This document shows, in pieces, positions 23,260-35,885 of a DNA stretch of 64,000 nucleotides. The stretch comes from Oscheius dolichura. Its lineage: Eukaryota > Nematoda > Chromadorea > Rhabditida > Rhabditidae. A program made the translations under genes and the position numbers. The stretch is from contig OW051496.1 in assembly GCA_932521035.1 (NCBI GenBank), positions 434,001-498,000 on the forward strand, written 5' to 3'. Positions within the stretch are counted from its first letter, which is position 1; every line of letters starts with the position of its first letter. The notes under the pieces were generated by a model that saw nothing but the letters and a program-made list of their open reading frames with translations, was not told the origin of the DNA and ran no database searches.

Positions 23260-24620
23260 TTTTTCTTGTGAAATTTAACGAGTGGGATCCGCCACAACAC
23301 GAGGCGTGATCCACTACGTCAGAACTCGTAAGCGACTAATGTATTCAAAACAATCCGCCTCCTCCAGGTGGTGGACTTCCGTCTCGGACAAGGATTTCAG
23401 TTCCGGATCCTTAATTTTGAGAACGGAGTAAAGTCTGTAATAATATTAAAGACGTTGGCTGATTAATAAGGAGGGTCAAACAGAATTAAATTTGAAAAAA
23501 AAACGGTGGAAACTTATCAAAATCACTTGGTTATAAAAGAATGGGATATGTTTCCTCAACAAATTTTGAGCTCCTGTTTTGAGAGTAGGCTCATTCGAAC
23601 CGATAATTTCTGCTCAGCACTGCTTGCTATTTTAAAAAATTTGAGAACGCAGGCGTACGGAGGAATGGAGCCTCAAAATTTCGAAAAATGGCACAACGTT
23701 TTTTGAGCAAGCGCGATGAGAGTAGTGTGATTCTCCCCCTTATTAGTAACTTTCTTGAAAAAAAAAGAAAAAGAAATAAGACATTGGGAAACTATCAAAT
23801 CCCGGCTGTCAGAGACAGTGAGGAGACAATAAAACTGACTCACAGGAAGACTAAGAGATTGTAGGTGGAGAAATTGATGAAAATAAAGAGATCTTGAAGC
23901 AGGTTCATTTCAAACAGTGCGAGTGATTCTTGTGGCGACAACTGACAAAAATGGTTAGGGAAATGGTTAAAAAGCGTTAGGAAAACAGCAAAGGATAGAA
24001 AAAGTGATTGTGCGAGTGCAATCAGTAGTCAGTAGGAGCATTAGACCATTTTCCGATTGCAAATATTAAAAACCTGGGTAAAACCTTAAAAATACTCTTG
24101 TTTATTCCATCTCCCAGTGGAGTTTCCCCCGTTGCTATGGCACTTTTTAGCATAAATTTCCCAATTTTGATGAATATGGGACCGGGGGTTGTCAGCTAAA
24201 ATTAGCGGGTCCCGTGACCTGGTTCCGAAGATTAGTTGAACTACCGTAACCCTTATCTAATTACGATTAACTCAAATCGGAGCAAAGTAGCTACAAAAAG
24301 GCGGGAAATTACGAATATTTCTAGAATAGTGCAACCGAATGCTGAACGGGGAACAAAATATCAGTCAGCGCGGTTATTTTGGCTACGAGAAGCGGCCCCC
24401 TGCCTTTTTGGAACATTTGTTTCTCCAAAAAGGGCAAAAAAACTTTGGAAGAAAGCGGGAAAATAGAGGGGGGCAGCGCCAGGAGGAGAATATGACTGGA
24501 TGGCAAGGACACACTCATCATCAGATTTCAGGTGCCTGCTAGCGGTCGGGGGTGCCTGTTGCGATAAGTTGGGGAAGAAAGGATAAAGGAGAAGGGGAAA
24601 ATGAGATTTGATTAGATTTT

Positions 24621-26480
24621 CCATGGAATTGTCTAGAAACAGTTCGAGAAGATTATCAACAGTTACTGAAACTTTGAAAATTCGCTAAATTTGAGATATG
24701 GAAAAAAAAAGAGAAGTGGAGAACAATTGGAACAGTAACAACAGTACAAGCCCGATGAACTTTTGCCAATAGTTGTAGAAGCTTTTGAAGAGACAGTAAA
24801 ACAGTTAAAAAGTAGATGGAACCCCTAATTTTCAGACAGAATTTTAGGAAATTGGAAGATTCTTTCAATAATATGCCAATATTGGAAGCACGAGTGTCTA
24901 CGGGCAGTTATTGAAGCTTATGAAGAGCTACTGGAACTTTGATATCTTGTTTCTAATCAATTTTCGCTCAAAATTCGTTGATTATATCGATAAGATTTCA
25001 GTAATTTATGAAGAGCCAGACGAAACTTCGTAATAGAATAACCCCTACTCTGATATAATTTTCAATTTTTGCCGAAGTTAGGCAGTTGAACAGATCAGGA
25101 AGCTATGCAAGACATGCCAGAACATTAGTCACGCCTTATTGCCCCTTTATGATAAGTAAGCGAAGCTTTAGAAAATGCATTTGAAAAATTTGGTCAAGAG
25201 GAGAAAATTACTACTAACAAGACGAAAAAAAAGAAGTAAGAAAGCAGAGGTTGCTAATAACGGAAGGTTATCAAGGGTTAGCGAAACAGCTTTGAAATTT
25301 TACCTACGAAAATTGGTACCTGGGAGATTTTTCAGAATATCCAACGATTAGGGGTGAACAAACTGCTATTGAATGATCTGTGGACAATTTCTCGAAAACT
25401 TTAATGTATTACTGTAACTACAAGAATTAGCCAGAAAATCTCTGTAATTTCTGGAGACCTTTCCGACAGCTAGAAAAGCCAGACAGCTCCAGAGAGCAGA
25501 CGGGAAGAAGGCGGAGAGAATTCAAAAACATCTGACGTCGCCGCTGGTCATTACTACTGCTAGGAGAGCCCGGCGTTATTGACACAGCAAAATTCACGTC
25601 AACACCATAAGCAAACGAGAACTGTTACCTCTATCAACCAGGGATACAAAATTGATTTACTTGACCGGTTGCGTATTTAAAGATTTCGTAAATCCTAGAA
25701 AAACGAGAAAAGATGAGATGGATAATCACACGTGCCGCCGCCGTGAGGCATCAGGTGTGATTGTGTATGCGCTTTGACGAGGGAAACAGGGCGGCACAGT
25801 TCAAATATGGAGGGGAACGAAGACGGGAAGGAGACGGGGAAAAGACGAACGGGGGATGGATAAATCGCGAAGTTGAGGAAAAGTGACTGCAAAAGAAGTA
25901 TGAAAAAGTTTAAAAGGACCACGGAAAACATGAAAATGTCAAGCAAAATGCGCCTAATTCATAATTTTGAAAATTTCCCATTTTACGTGTATCCTTGAAG
26001 AATACTTACTGAAAAATAAGGTAAGGAAAGCTTTATAAGATCCTCGGGAAACATAGAAATCTTTGAATCGTTGCTTTTCGACTTCTTCTGGTTTTTATGG
26101 TAAATTTACAGCCAGAGCAAATACTTTATTGGTAAAAGAGATCAGGGAAGGATTATAAGATCCCCAAGGAACATGAAAACCTCGAAAACTTCTTCTATTC
26201 TTCTACTTTTATTGGATTGTAAGCATTTTTATCTCAAAATGGCAAAAGATCGTGTTGATTGGGAAAATAAGCAAGAAGGTCTAGAGAAACGTAAAAATCG
26301 GGAAGAAAACCGTTTTTTTGCTCTAAATTTCAGAGAATTGAAGGATTACTGTAATTAGCAACAAATTTTGACTATAAATTGTAAAACATGATGGGAACAA
26401 TTTTATAAGTTCTTCAAGAAACAAGAAATGAATTGTTCCACCTTTCTTATAAATTTAGCCTTCCTTCAGATCCAGCACTA
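24621..26480. other. AT-rich desert segment with a 120-bp tandem tract
   Basis: Motif-free. 24620-25450 has loosely recurring GAAACTTTG blocks. 25990-26440 contains a clearer tandem tract (separate entry). GC block 25490-25580. No gene. Confidence 0.5.
26010..26430. repeat. Tandem tract, unit about 120 bp
   Basis: CTTTATAAGATCCTCGGGAA (26030) recurs as ATTATAAGATCCCCAAGGAA (26152) and, after a double step, as TTTTATAAGTTCTTCAAGAA (26401). Confidence 0.75.
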
Positions 26481-26692
26481 CATCTTTCGGAATGGAGAAA
26501 AATGAAAAGCTGTCTAACTGTGGCTCCCCGTTTCCAAAAATAGGACGGTTTCCAACAAATTTCCCCCATAAATTTTTGTTTATTTGTCCATCCCTCCCCT
26601 CGCTCTCTGGGCGTTCAAGCTTTCTGCCTTACGTGTGCCTTCAGGTGGTCGGATGAGTCAAGAGTGTTCAGGGCGCTGTCCGAGTAAGCGAT

Positions 26693-26700
26693 ATGCAAAT
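26693..26700 (+). promoter_or_regulatory. Octamer ATGCAAAT
   Basis: Perfect POU-factor octamer; a second one lies at 40211-40218, also in the gene desert. Confidence 0.3.
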
Positions 26701-26781
26701 ATTTAACCGTTCCGTACAAGGAAGCGGAATGCGCACAATAATAAGCTGCGGGAAGCTGGAAAGTAAGGACGACAGACAGGC

Positions 26782-27013
26782 GACACAGTTAAACAGCTGG
26801 ACAGCACCACAGTTAGACAGCCAAAATAGGGAGAAAATGGGAGAAACAGCGATAGAGCCATAGTTTGACAGCCTAATAATTCGGCAGCCACAGTTAGACA
26901 GCTAAACATCCAAAAATAACCCTAAGACGGAAACACAGCCACAGTTAGACAGTCAGACAATGTAAGAGCCACAGCTAGACAGTCTAGGAGCCACCGCGCC
27001 ACAGTTAGACAGC
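26782..27013 (-). repeat. Dense cluster of seven reversed motif copies
   Basis: Copies at 26782, 26805, 26856, 26887, 26938, 26968 and 26998, gaps of 7-35 bp. Substitutions are scattered (AAACAG, TTTGACAG, CTAGACAG), so the copies are not recent duplicates. Confidence 0.9.
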
Positions 27014-27796
27014 CAAAAATCTCGAAAAATTGCTAAAGAGACTAAAAAGTTCCGCTGAAACGGAGGCCTGGTCACTTCCAGGGATAGTGGAAGGGGGAAA
27101 TGTGACACCATGGGAAATTGGCTGGGCTTCTATTACACAACCGCGGGAGTCTTTCAGTAGTGGGCCCGGGGTGGACACTGGCCTCTCGCTCTTGGCCAGT
27201 TTAGTAGCCATTTTTTGGCTGGGGGAAAATAGAGCTCGGAGAGGGGCAAAAATCAAGAAATTTGACCGCTAGAAAGGGGAAAAATCATGGGAACGGGGGC
27301 TATATAGTCAGGAGGAATTAGGCTATTCTTGTAAGAAAAGTAAAACAAACGGGTTTTGAAAAAGAAAGTAAAAAAATTAGGAATATTTTGTAAGCGATCA
27401 TATTGCACACAATATAGTGGTCCTACTTATCTAGTTGGTATAAATTAATGCAATAAAACCAAAAAAAAAACGTATGATTTTCAGAGAAAATTTACTAGGG
27501 AATTCGCCAGTGCCGGATCTAAATTACTTCAACGAAACTATAAATTGGATAGAAATACAGTAATAGCTAGTCGTTTGATATGAATATACATATTTCCTAC
27601 AGTGATCCATATAAAATTGAGAATAAATCGAGAAAAGCAGTAGAAATAGCGGGGCGCCGCCGGTAATTATATCCCCCGCAACTTGGACCACTATTTTTGT
27701 TTATTGTCTCTCCAAAGTTGTCGAGTTGCGGGGAGGGTGGACAGCTTTGGCGGAAGGGAGGGATACCGGGAGAGGGGGGACTTTCCGCAACAGCAG

Positions 27797-27808
27797 CAGC
27801 TGACCGCT
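27797..27808. promoter_or_regulatory. CAGCTGACCGCT, shared by two GC islands
   Basis: Exact 12-mer also at 33392-33403. It contains the CAGCTG E-box. Both lie in GC-rich islands of the gene desert. Confidence 0.35.
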
Positions 27809-28334
27809 AGCCATATTTGGCCGGTGTGGAGACACCTGCAGCCGATGCCACGATTGTTACAGTCTCCGCCGGCGGCCACAGGTGCCCGGGAAGGAAAATT
27901 CGAAACTTTTCGGTTTTACGGGTAACTTAAAACTGCATTTTTTCAGTTCTACTCAATAATATCTTCTATTCTTTTTTCAAAGTTTACTGTAATGTCACTT
28001 CCTTCAAAAATTAGGTAACCAGGTAAAAAGTCAAGAAGTTTCCCGCCAGATTTGAATATCCAAAAGTCAGGGATTCCCCTCCCGGCGGTCCCACAGCGGC
28101 GCTCTTCTGTAAAAGAGGCGCGCGACCTCGTCTCGTCCCCACTGTTTCAGTCTGCGCAAACAAGCTGTATCGGGCTGTGGCAGCCACCTATGCAAAACAC
28201 TTCTGATGAGCGCCGTCAAATACAAATTAGCCTCTCCCCGTAGTCCTTGTCGGATGGTTAGCTGGCTACAGGCTTTTGACTGGAACTTCAGGACGGTTAA
28301 AATGGGTTATAGAGCGTTTTCTGGTTATTAGACA

Positions 28335-28380
28335 GCCACAGTTAGACAGCTGCACATCGAAAGAGCCACAGTTAAACAGC
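28335..28380 (-). repeat. Two reversed motif copies
   Basis: GCCACAGTTAGACAGC at 28335 and GCCACAGTTAAACAGC at 28364. Confidence 0.85.
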
Positions 28381-30230
28381 TAAAAGTCAGAAAACTCCAA
28401 CAATTGACTGTCTTCCCCGTTTGTTGCGCCCTTTGGTCATTTTCGGTCGATTCACCCCTGACGAAGTTATGATATGGCCGTGACGAAGCGGCCGAAGTGG
28501 CTAGAAGAGCAACAAAAGGGTCGGCTTGAATCAGCCGGTCAACTGGAGCAGACAAACAGATTTCAGCGTGATATTTTTGAAAAGAAAGGTCAGGAACGGG
28601 ATTAGAGCCATTAGTCTCAAAAATTAGAAAAAAAATGTTTTGGAACACCTTTTAAATGGCCTAGAAATGTCTATTTTACTAACTTTCTAACTTTGATATT
28701 CCAACTAGTGTGAAAAATCCTCTCCTGTTATCTTCACGTGTTCTAGGGTCAATGGGCGCGGTTTCAAAAATGTTACCCAGGGTTTTCCACCAAAAAAGGA
28801 GTTAAGAAGCCTCTTGAAGGCTCCTGCATGGAATTAGACCAGTAAATCTTAAAATTTCGGATATTTTCTGCTTCGAAATGCCCTTATATTGGCCTAGATA
28901 CCTCCTATTTTGCAAAACTATTCATGTCGAAAATCCCCTTATCCCTTCTTTTCTCATGTCCCAGGTGTCTCCAGCCCGTGCCATCCGCCGCGGCGGAGAG
29001 TCCTCAGGGCGGCGGGTGCCAGGTGATGACAAAGGGCAGCCGACGAGCGAGAGAGAGAGAGAAAACATCGAATTGGGGGGTCTTTCCCCAATTTTTAAGG
29101 TTCCGTAAGGATTTTGGTTGCGAAATAAATAGCCCGGGGTGGAAAGGCTAAGTTACGTAGTGTTTACCTTCCCCCGAGGGGGAGTCAAGAATTGAGGTGA
29201 GGTCAAGCGGAAAAGTATACTTCCAAAGGGGGTCATAGGGACTGAGGGGAGAGAGAGAGGGATAGTAGTAGTACACCTCCCCCGGCAATAAATGATTAGC
29301 TAGGCAGGGGATCAACCCGGCTGGCCGGTATTTGTGGGTCAAGAGCAGCGGAGGATTTTCAGGAATTATTAGCCATCGGCATTCCGAATACCAGTACATA
29401 ATAAAGAGAAGGGAATATAAAGAAGGAGTAAAACCGAAAAAGGACTCGTCCTCCCCCTCCCCCGGCGTCTAACTGTTTACAGAGCCATCTTTTATCGGCT
29501 CGTAAGTCGCCCGCCTGAGCCCCAAAAACAGCCGACAAGTCGTGTAATCCGCCCCTCAATGACAAAAAGAGCAGAGAGAGAGAGAAACAAAGTAGTTACT
29601 GTGGCAAAAAGAAGAAGAAGAATTGGGAACAGAAATTGATAATTAACTAAAAATACAACATGCCATTGAATTATTTTCTCACGTTCCATCTGGCTTTCAT
29701 ATAGAACTCGAAATATGGAAAATCTGATAAAAAAGCGTCGCGTGATGGAAAACTAGCTATATAAAGAGAAAGGCGGGAAATAGGATCCATTTGTTCATTT
29801 TCAAACTCAAATGCACCCACTTTAGTCACTAGAAAACGAATTTTTAGCTCCTAATAACAAAAAAAAACGAATGAAAATTCTAGCAGAGAGCTATGCAGAG
29901 CATAATTCTTTTCCATGGATCATTTGACTTTCATATTCTTCTCGAAAGAAAGGAAAATTGATTCATATTGAGATTTTCGGTGGAAACGATTGAATGCTTG
30001 TGGTATACTAACGAAGTCTATCGGTTTTATACACAGGAGGAAAGGTTAGAATTCGATCTTTTCGTCAGTAAAAATTGAAAATGAGTTGATTTCTACAGAA
30101 CTATAGTTCCTAATTAATGTTTGAAATATAATATTTTTTTATGTATTGCTGGGTTTTCATATTATATTGCTTCCAACATGGAAATTTGATTGAGTAGGAC
30201 CAGGGTAATAGGAATCAGAAGGCTACCAAT

Positions 30231-30367
30231 AGTTCTTTTCCAAAAAATAGGGATACAGTAATCAGGGTTTTCTTGAAAATCAGGCAAATTTTGCGATTTT
30301 GTTCTCCGATCCCAAATAGTCTCGAACGGAGGCAGATTACTGTATCCCTATTTTTTGGAAAAGAACT
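30231..30367. mobile_element. MITE-like element with perfect 33-bp terminal inverted repeats
   Basis: 30231-30263 is the exact reverse complement of 30335-30367 (starts AGTTCTTTTCCAAAAAATAG). The internal 71 bp are non-coding. Flanks are A/T-rich, so a TA target duplication (Tc1/mariner type) is possible but not provable. Confidence 0.85.
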
Positions 30368-30963
30368 ATAGAGGCCCAATAGGATAATGGAGAAAAGGAT
30401 TTCCTAAAATAAGAACGGTATTTCCCTTGTTTTTGCCCTTTTCTGCTTTGGATGCGAGTGATAATCTCTGTGTGCAATTAGTGCGAGTGGCATATTCCTT
30501 GTCCTCCTTCCAGAAGAGAAGAAAACTGTGAGATTAGTAGGTTGGGTTAGCAAGAACACAGAAAATCTTGGAAGACATGGACAGGAGACTTTTTCACAAT
30601 CTCTCGGTGAAATCCGAACAAAGGACAGTGCAAAATTGTTAGAAAAGCAGAACAATCGGTTATCTACAATAGGGAGATGCCTGTGCGAGTGCTTATCAAC
30701 TCAATTTGAAGTTTAGAAATTTGAAAAAGCTGGATAGGAATAAGATAGCTGGATAGGGAAGAAGGAAAGAATGAACCAAATGGTAGAGGGAGCACAGTCG
30801 TCAGAAAATAGTGAAACAGTGGTGAATATAGTCGTACACTGAGGTCGAACTAGTAGCCTATCTGAAAATTTGTTTGTAATAAAGGGAACTTGAAAATAAA
30901 AAGAAAGAAAGAAGAAATGGGCTAAATGAGGGGAAAGACCTAGACTCTCGGTAGTCCAATCCG

Positions 30964-31063
30964 CTGCACCCGTAAAGTCTCGGCAAGACAAAGGTATAAA
31001 GGCGTGACAGCTATATAACAGTTTTGAATAGAGATGATCCTCCTGCTGAGACCTTATGGGTGC
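30964..31063. mobile_element. Small inverted-repeat element, family B
   Basis: CTGCACCCGTAAAGTCTCGG at 30964 faces CTGAGACCTTATGGGTGCA, about 100 bp overall. Confidence 0.75.
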
Positions 31064-31915
31064 AACGGAAGCTGATAAAATGCGCCGAGTTGCAGAAATC
31101 CCATAAAGTAGTGGCTTTTTAGTGGGAACACTTACTATGCGTTTTTCGGTATATTTCCCTTCAATATAGTTGCAAAAATGAAATAATTCAGAAAACGAAG
31201 GAGAAAATATGGAGAATTGAAGTAAAAAAATGGAATAAATGGGCCGAATCAAGAAAAAGGCCGTTGCTGACAATTTTGACTCCCTTGCTTGATGAATAAA
31301 TCCAGGATAAATAGATCTTTCTTAGAATTTTCAATGTTCTACCGTTTCTACTTCAGCTAGCAGTAAAATTGCCAGTAATTGTGTAGAAGATCCAAAAACT
31401 TCCTTCATAAATGCTGTACAAAAGACTTTCCTCTAAAATTGTTCCGGAAGAGCAGCAAAGAGAGAGGGAGAGCGGAAAGAGACGATCCACTTTATCATCT
31501 TGTCTTCCCTCCCTCCCGGTTGTTTTGTCCATCCTGTCTCCTTCTGGTCCCGGTCAACCAAAGGGAGACAACAAGATCAAAAGTGTCGGTTTTGGAATCA
31601 CCAACAACAATAAAATTAAAAAATTCTGTTTCATTTCGCTTATTAATACTCCCCGAAATATGGAAAATCTGATTGATCATGAGCATTCGGTCTTTTCCCC
31701 CTTCCCCTGCGAGAAGGACAAATGTTTCCACGCGTAATCGGCTCCGGCTAGCAAATGGTCACTTTATGAATCATAGAGCGTGGCAAATGGATGAGTTGAG
31801 GAGAAAGAGAGCGAGAGGCGACGGGGGGAGCCCCGTTTAGAGGCAGAAAATGTGACGAAGAACACGTGAGCCGGTGTCTAGGCTCAAAATAAACATAAAT
31901 TTCCTAATTTGTCAG

Positions 31916-32820
31916 AGGAATTGTGGTTTCATGGCGGCTATATAAAGCCACAGTTACACAGCAAGACGCTTCTATGCCGGTTCGTAGGTAAGAATAGGTC
32001 AAAAAGCATTTTTATTTTTAAAAAAATGTAACTTCAATTTGTATATATAACGCCACAGTTACGCAGCTTGACGTTGAAACAAGGTTTAGATGATGAAAAT
32101 AGCTCAAAATTCAATTGTATCGCCTTCTTTTACTAAATTTACAACTTTACTGGAAAATTGTTTCATGGAGCGGCCATAATGCCACAGTTCTGTAGGAGGA
32201 CATTATAAACCTCACAAACTGATGAAATTAGACTAGTTTTTTTACCGCGCTGCTTAATTTTAAAGTTTGCTGTGAAATTATGGTTTCAGTGAAAGAACAT
32301 GAACGCGCAGTTCTACAGCGAGACACTTATATGGCTGGATAGTCACAAAAATGATCCAATATTCTGTATTACTGCTTTCTTATTCCAAAGTTTCCATTTC
32401 GCTGAGGAATTGTGGTTTCATTGGGCAGATATAGAATCACAATAGCGCAGCGAGGCACTCATAGACTTTTGCGTGGAAAAATAGTCCAAAATCCAGTATT
32501 ACTATCTTTTTCCAATAAATTTGCAATTCGGTAGAGGAATTATGATTTCGAGTCACCGTTACGCCACTGGATGTTACAAATCCGATCAAAAATGGACGAA
32601 AATTCGTTTTTATTGTATTTTTCTTCAAAATTTCCAATTTTCTTCTAATTGTTGAGAAATTGTGGCTCAAAACCACAGTTACGCAGCGGGATGTTACTGG
32701 GAGTCGTGACGACAGGAAAATAAGTCAAAATCTGCTTCACATTTCATTTCACTCTTTCTAAATTTGAGGAACTTTGGTGGGGAAATATAAAGCCACAGTT
32801 AGACAGCTGGATACTTTTGC
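31916..32820 (-). repeat. Decayed tandem array with one motif per unit
   Basis: Eight motif positions at about 31947, 32053, 32181, 32308, 32437, 32555, 32671 and 32792; steps 106-129 bp. Forms range from CCACAGTTACACAGC through worn CACAATAGCGCAGC to a full consensus at 32792. Between them recur CAAAAAT, a T-rich run, AAATTT and GGAAATTGTGGTTTCA blocks. Confidence 0.85.
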
Positions 32821-34500
32821 GACATTCAAAACACGCGAATTTTCCCGCTTCTCCGGCTTCTTCTCTCAAATTTGGCTAATTACTCCCATCCTATGGACCT
32901 TCATAAAATTATGTGGGTGGAGGAAGCGTCTCCTCCTGCTCAATTGAACTTTTGCACCAAAAACAGGGTAGGGAAGAATTCTGCAGGGGCTAGGAAGGTC
33001 ACATGATGGGCTGCCCTTTTCCCTAGGAAGCCGAGAAGAGGAAATAAACAACCTATATTTCCTGGCCCTCTTCCAGGGAGAGAGAGCGGCTCCCGGCCAA
33101 TCAAGGGGTCAAAATAATGGGGGCCGGGGTCTCTCTAATGGCCAAGGGAGAAGAGAAAGGCGAGAAGGATAATCTGAGCCGACACTGGACCTCAGGGCTG
33201 AAGCTATGGCAATCGAGCGGGAAAAACGTAATCTGGCCCCGACTAATGTTTTGGTCAAACGACGGGCTGCGACCCCCCGCTCGCTCTTCTGGTCACTAGG
33301 CGACGAATATGGAGGGAGGTTGATGGAATGGACAAAACAGCTTCAGCTCTTTTTTTTCAGCTGACGAATATATATCCGGGGGAGGAGTGGTCAGCTGACC
33401 GCTGGAGGCCCGCTTCTAAGTGATTCAGAAGAGGGATGGGAAACGTCGAAATGGAGAGGATCGGTAGAAATGCTTGGGAAAAGATGGGAACAGCCGGATT
33501 TTAGAGTAGGGAAGCTGGAGAATGATGGTATTGTGAAGTGGGACGCAAACGACTAAAAAAGGAAAAGATAGGGAATTTATAAACTGAAGGCATAACTTAA
33601 AAGATTCAATGAAATTGGTAGTGGTGGAGATTAGTGGATTTTCCATAAAAAGGAAAAGAAAAATAAGAATCTTTGAACTTTTCGGAGCCACAGTTAGACG
33701 GGACTAGGGAAGAATGGGCGTGGAAAATTGGGTCTATGTCGGATAAACTCGAATTAGCAGGGAAACTGGAAAACCTGAGAATTTAAAGGAGGTTCGAAAC
33801 CAAAAAACAATGGGTACTGTAGATGATTTTCTTCATCAAAAGCAGGGAAACGGTGAAATTTGTCAAATGAGACCACAGTTAGACAGCAGAGGAAGCATAG
33901 TTTGGATAAGTGGATAAGTCAGTGGTAGAGAGCGCCGGTTCGGAAAGCGGTATCGAAGTAAGGAAAGGCTGGGAAATTAAAATAGCGACAGGAATACTTT
34001 TAAAAGTATAAAATTCTTAGAACAGAATAGGATAACCACAGTGGAATAAAGATTGAACCACAGTTAGACAGTGGGAGAAGATGGTGGACTAGTTCCTAAT
34101 AATTGAAAAAAAATTATGAAGAACAATTTAGGAAGCTCCTAAAACCTAAAAAGTGTAGGAAACTTACAGTAGCCAATAAACTCCAAAAAAAGTAAAAAGT
34201 TTCCTCTTTGAGGTTACCAGAGAGACCAAGTATCCTAGTTCCGCATAGAACTAGCTTTTCAATGAGGAGTGAAAAAAGAATTCAGGAAGAAATATGATCC
34301 GTTTGATGAACAGAATGTTTTTCCAAAACTTTTAAAATATTTAGGTCATTCTCAAAACATAAAAAGAAGGAAAATTGGACTAGACGCAGACGACTAAAAA
34401 CGAGATAAATCCACAGTAATCAAGAAAATTCAAATTTCCCGACTAAAAACTTCAAAACTTCAAAAATCCCGGGATAAAAGGCTAATCTGTTGATCAGTGG
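32821..34500. other. Desert segment with GC island and motif copies
   Basis: GC-rich 33060-33420 containing CAGCTGACCGCT (33392-33403) and E-boxes. Reversed motif copies at 33687, 33872 and 34058. The rest is A-rich and non-coding. Confidence 0.5.
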
Positions 34501-35080
34501 TGAATAATGATAGGTAAGCTTAGACTCCTCCCCTCTCGAACCGGAAGGCCCTCTGCGCGGGAACCCCCTAACCACGTTCCGCTCGTGCACTCATCGGCTC
34601 GCGGGCTCTGCGCGGCGGGAGACTGGCGGAAGTGTTCGTGATAAGGAGCAGGCACACACACAAAACCTCCTCAGGGTTGAGGGGGGAGCCTTCTCCCCCT
34701 GTCCTGCTTTTAAAGGGCAGCGGGTGGCCCCCGGGGGGAAAAGACCGTCCCGGCCGGCTGGAAAGACTGAATAAGAGACGGCCCGACGCCGACGGTCACG
34801 GCGACATTAAAAGGCTGGCTGGCTGGCTCTCTTCTGGTTAGACCCGGCCTGGTACCAGTCACACACACACGGTCACGGGCTGAAGAGAAGAAAATTCTCT
34901 CGCCCTCCGGTGCTTTTGTGCTTGACCGGCAGGACGGAGGGGGGAAACGGAAGGAGAGAAAATGAAAAGAGACCAACGCGGAAGAATCAAACCGCCGGGA
35001 AAGGATGGTAGAAAACAGAGCCACGAGAGACGCAGTGTGGAACTGTTTTCCAGAAATCAGAATTTTGCGTTTTGCCGGTA
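34501..35080. other. GC-rich island
   Basis: CA repeats at 34651-34662 and 34859-34870, and four GGCT tetramers at 34811-34826. Open frames of up to 104 aa look like composition effects. Possibly regulatory. Confidence 0.45.
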
Positions 35081-35089
35081 CTTCAAAAG

Positions 35090-35885
35090 GCCACAGTTAG
35101 ACATCATAGCAGTGCGAGTGGTAATCAGAATCTGGCGGTATGAAAAGTTTTTTTTTTGAGGGAATTCTACGTTTTAGGAAGAATTTAAAATGCCACAGTT
35201 AGGCATACAAGTATTTCTGCTTCCGGCACTAGGAAATACCCCAAATGCCATTATAAGACTATGAATTTTTGCAGTTTTGTCCTAAATTTATAAGAAACGG
35301 CTTATTCTAGAAGGAGTGCAGCTTGGAAAAGCCACAGTTAGGCAGCGGAAGCAAAAAGCCCCTAGTCTAATGGCTAAAATTCTGGTTTTTTTGGCAACAA
35401 CATGGAGTAATAAACTCTTTTTTGAAAATGGGCTCTAATAATTACCCACCAAATTCTAGATTTTCAGCTATTTATTAAAATTGCGCCACAGTTAGACAAG
35501 AAATCCCCCCTTGGTACCAAGCGGTGGTCACTGTCCCCCGCGTGGGGACAGTCAAATGCCGCTGTGAGAAAAGGACTCCTATCGGCAGTTCTCACAGTTT
35601 ACAGACGAATAAAAGTGTGATATTTGGATCTTTTGGCGAGATTTTCGTGATATTTGGTGCGTGTTGGAGCCACAGTTAGACAGCGAAAATGTGAGAACGC
35701 CTTCTAGACAATTAGATCCCGTTTTTTCCAGAAATTCTATGTTTTGATGGTAATTGATAAGCGCCACAGTTAGACAGAAACTGATCGGATAATGCAATTT
35801 CTGCATCTCTGGCAACTTATAAGAATTGAATAAAGGCTACTTGAATGCATCGTTTCTATTTTTGAGAAAGCCACAGTTAGACAGC
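35090..35885 (-). repeat. Seven reversed motif copies in a decayed array
   Basis: Copies at 35090, 35192, 35331, 35485, 35669, 35763 and 35869 (steps 94-184 bp). TTCTACGTTTTAGG and TTCTATGTTTTGATGG near two of them show that flanks are related too. Confidence 0.85.

Larger units (their letters stand above)
21521..24620. other. GC-rich desert segment with variant motifs
   Basis: GC islands 21530-21960 and 22500-23100. Motif copy at 22338 and variant copies with GTGTGAACTGTGGC at 22362-22403 and 23178-23259; hairpin element at 22463-22553. ORFs up to 122 aa in these GC islands show no recognisable domain. Confidence 0.5.
26481..28640. other. Motif-dense segment and GC island
   Basis: One forward copy at 26510, then seven reversed copies at 26782-27013 and two at 28335-28380. 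Octamer ATGCAAAT at 26693-26700. GC-rich island 27660-27890 with CAGCTGACCGCT. No gene. Confidence 0.55.
28641..31915. other. Motif-free desert segment with two small inverted-repeat elements
   Basis: GC-rich stretch 28970-29530; AT-rich 29700-30200; elements at 30231-30367 and 30964-31063. A 186-aa minus-strand ORF at 30713-31273 runs through the second element and lacks any domain, so it is not called. Confidence 0.5.

Noticed and set aside
26782-27013. CRISPR-like array of short repeats with spacers
   Set aside because: Repeats are degenerate, spacers are 7-35 bp and irregular, similar copies are scattered over 50 kb, and the window is clearly eukaryotic.
30713-31273. 186-aa minus-strand ORF
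   Set aside because: It crosses an inverted-repeat element, has no domain and no splice-site support, and its composition is that of AT-rich random sequence.
33900-33960. tRNA-like GTTC segment
   Set aside because: No acceptor stem or anticodon arm can be drawn; no tRNA or rRNA gene was found in the window.
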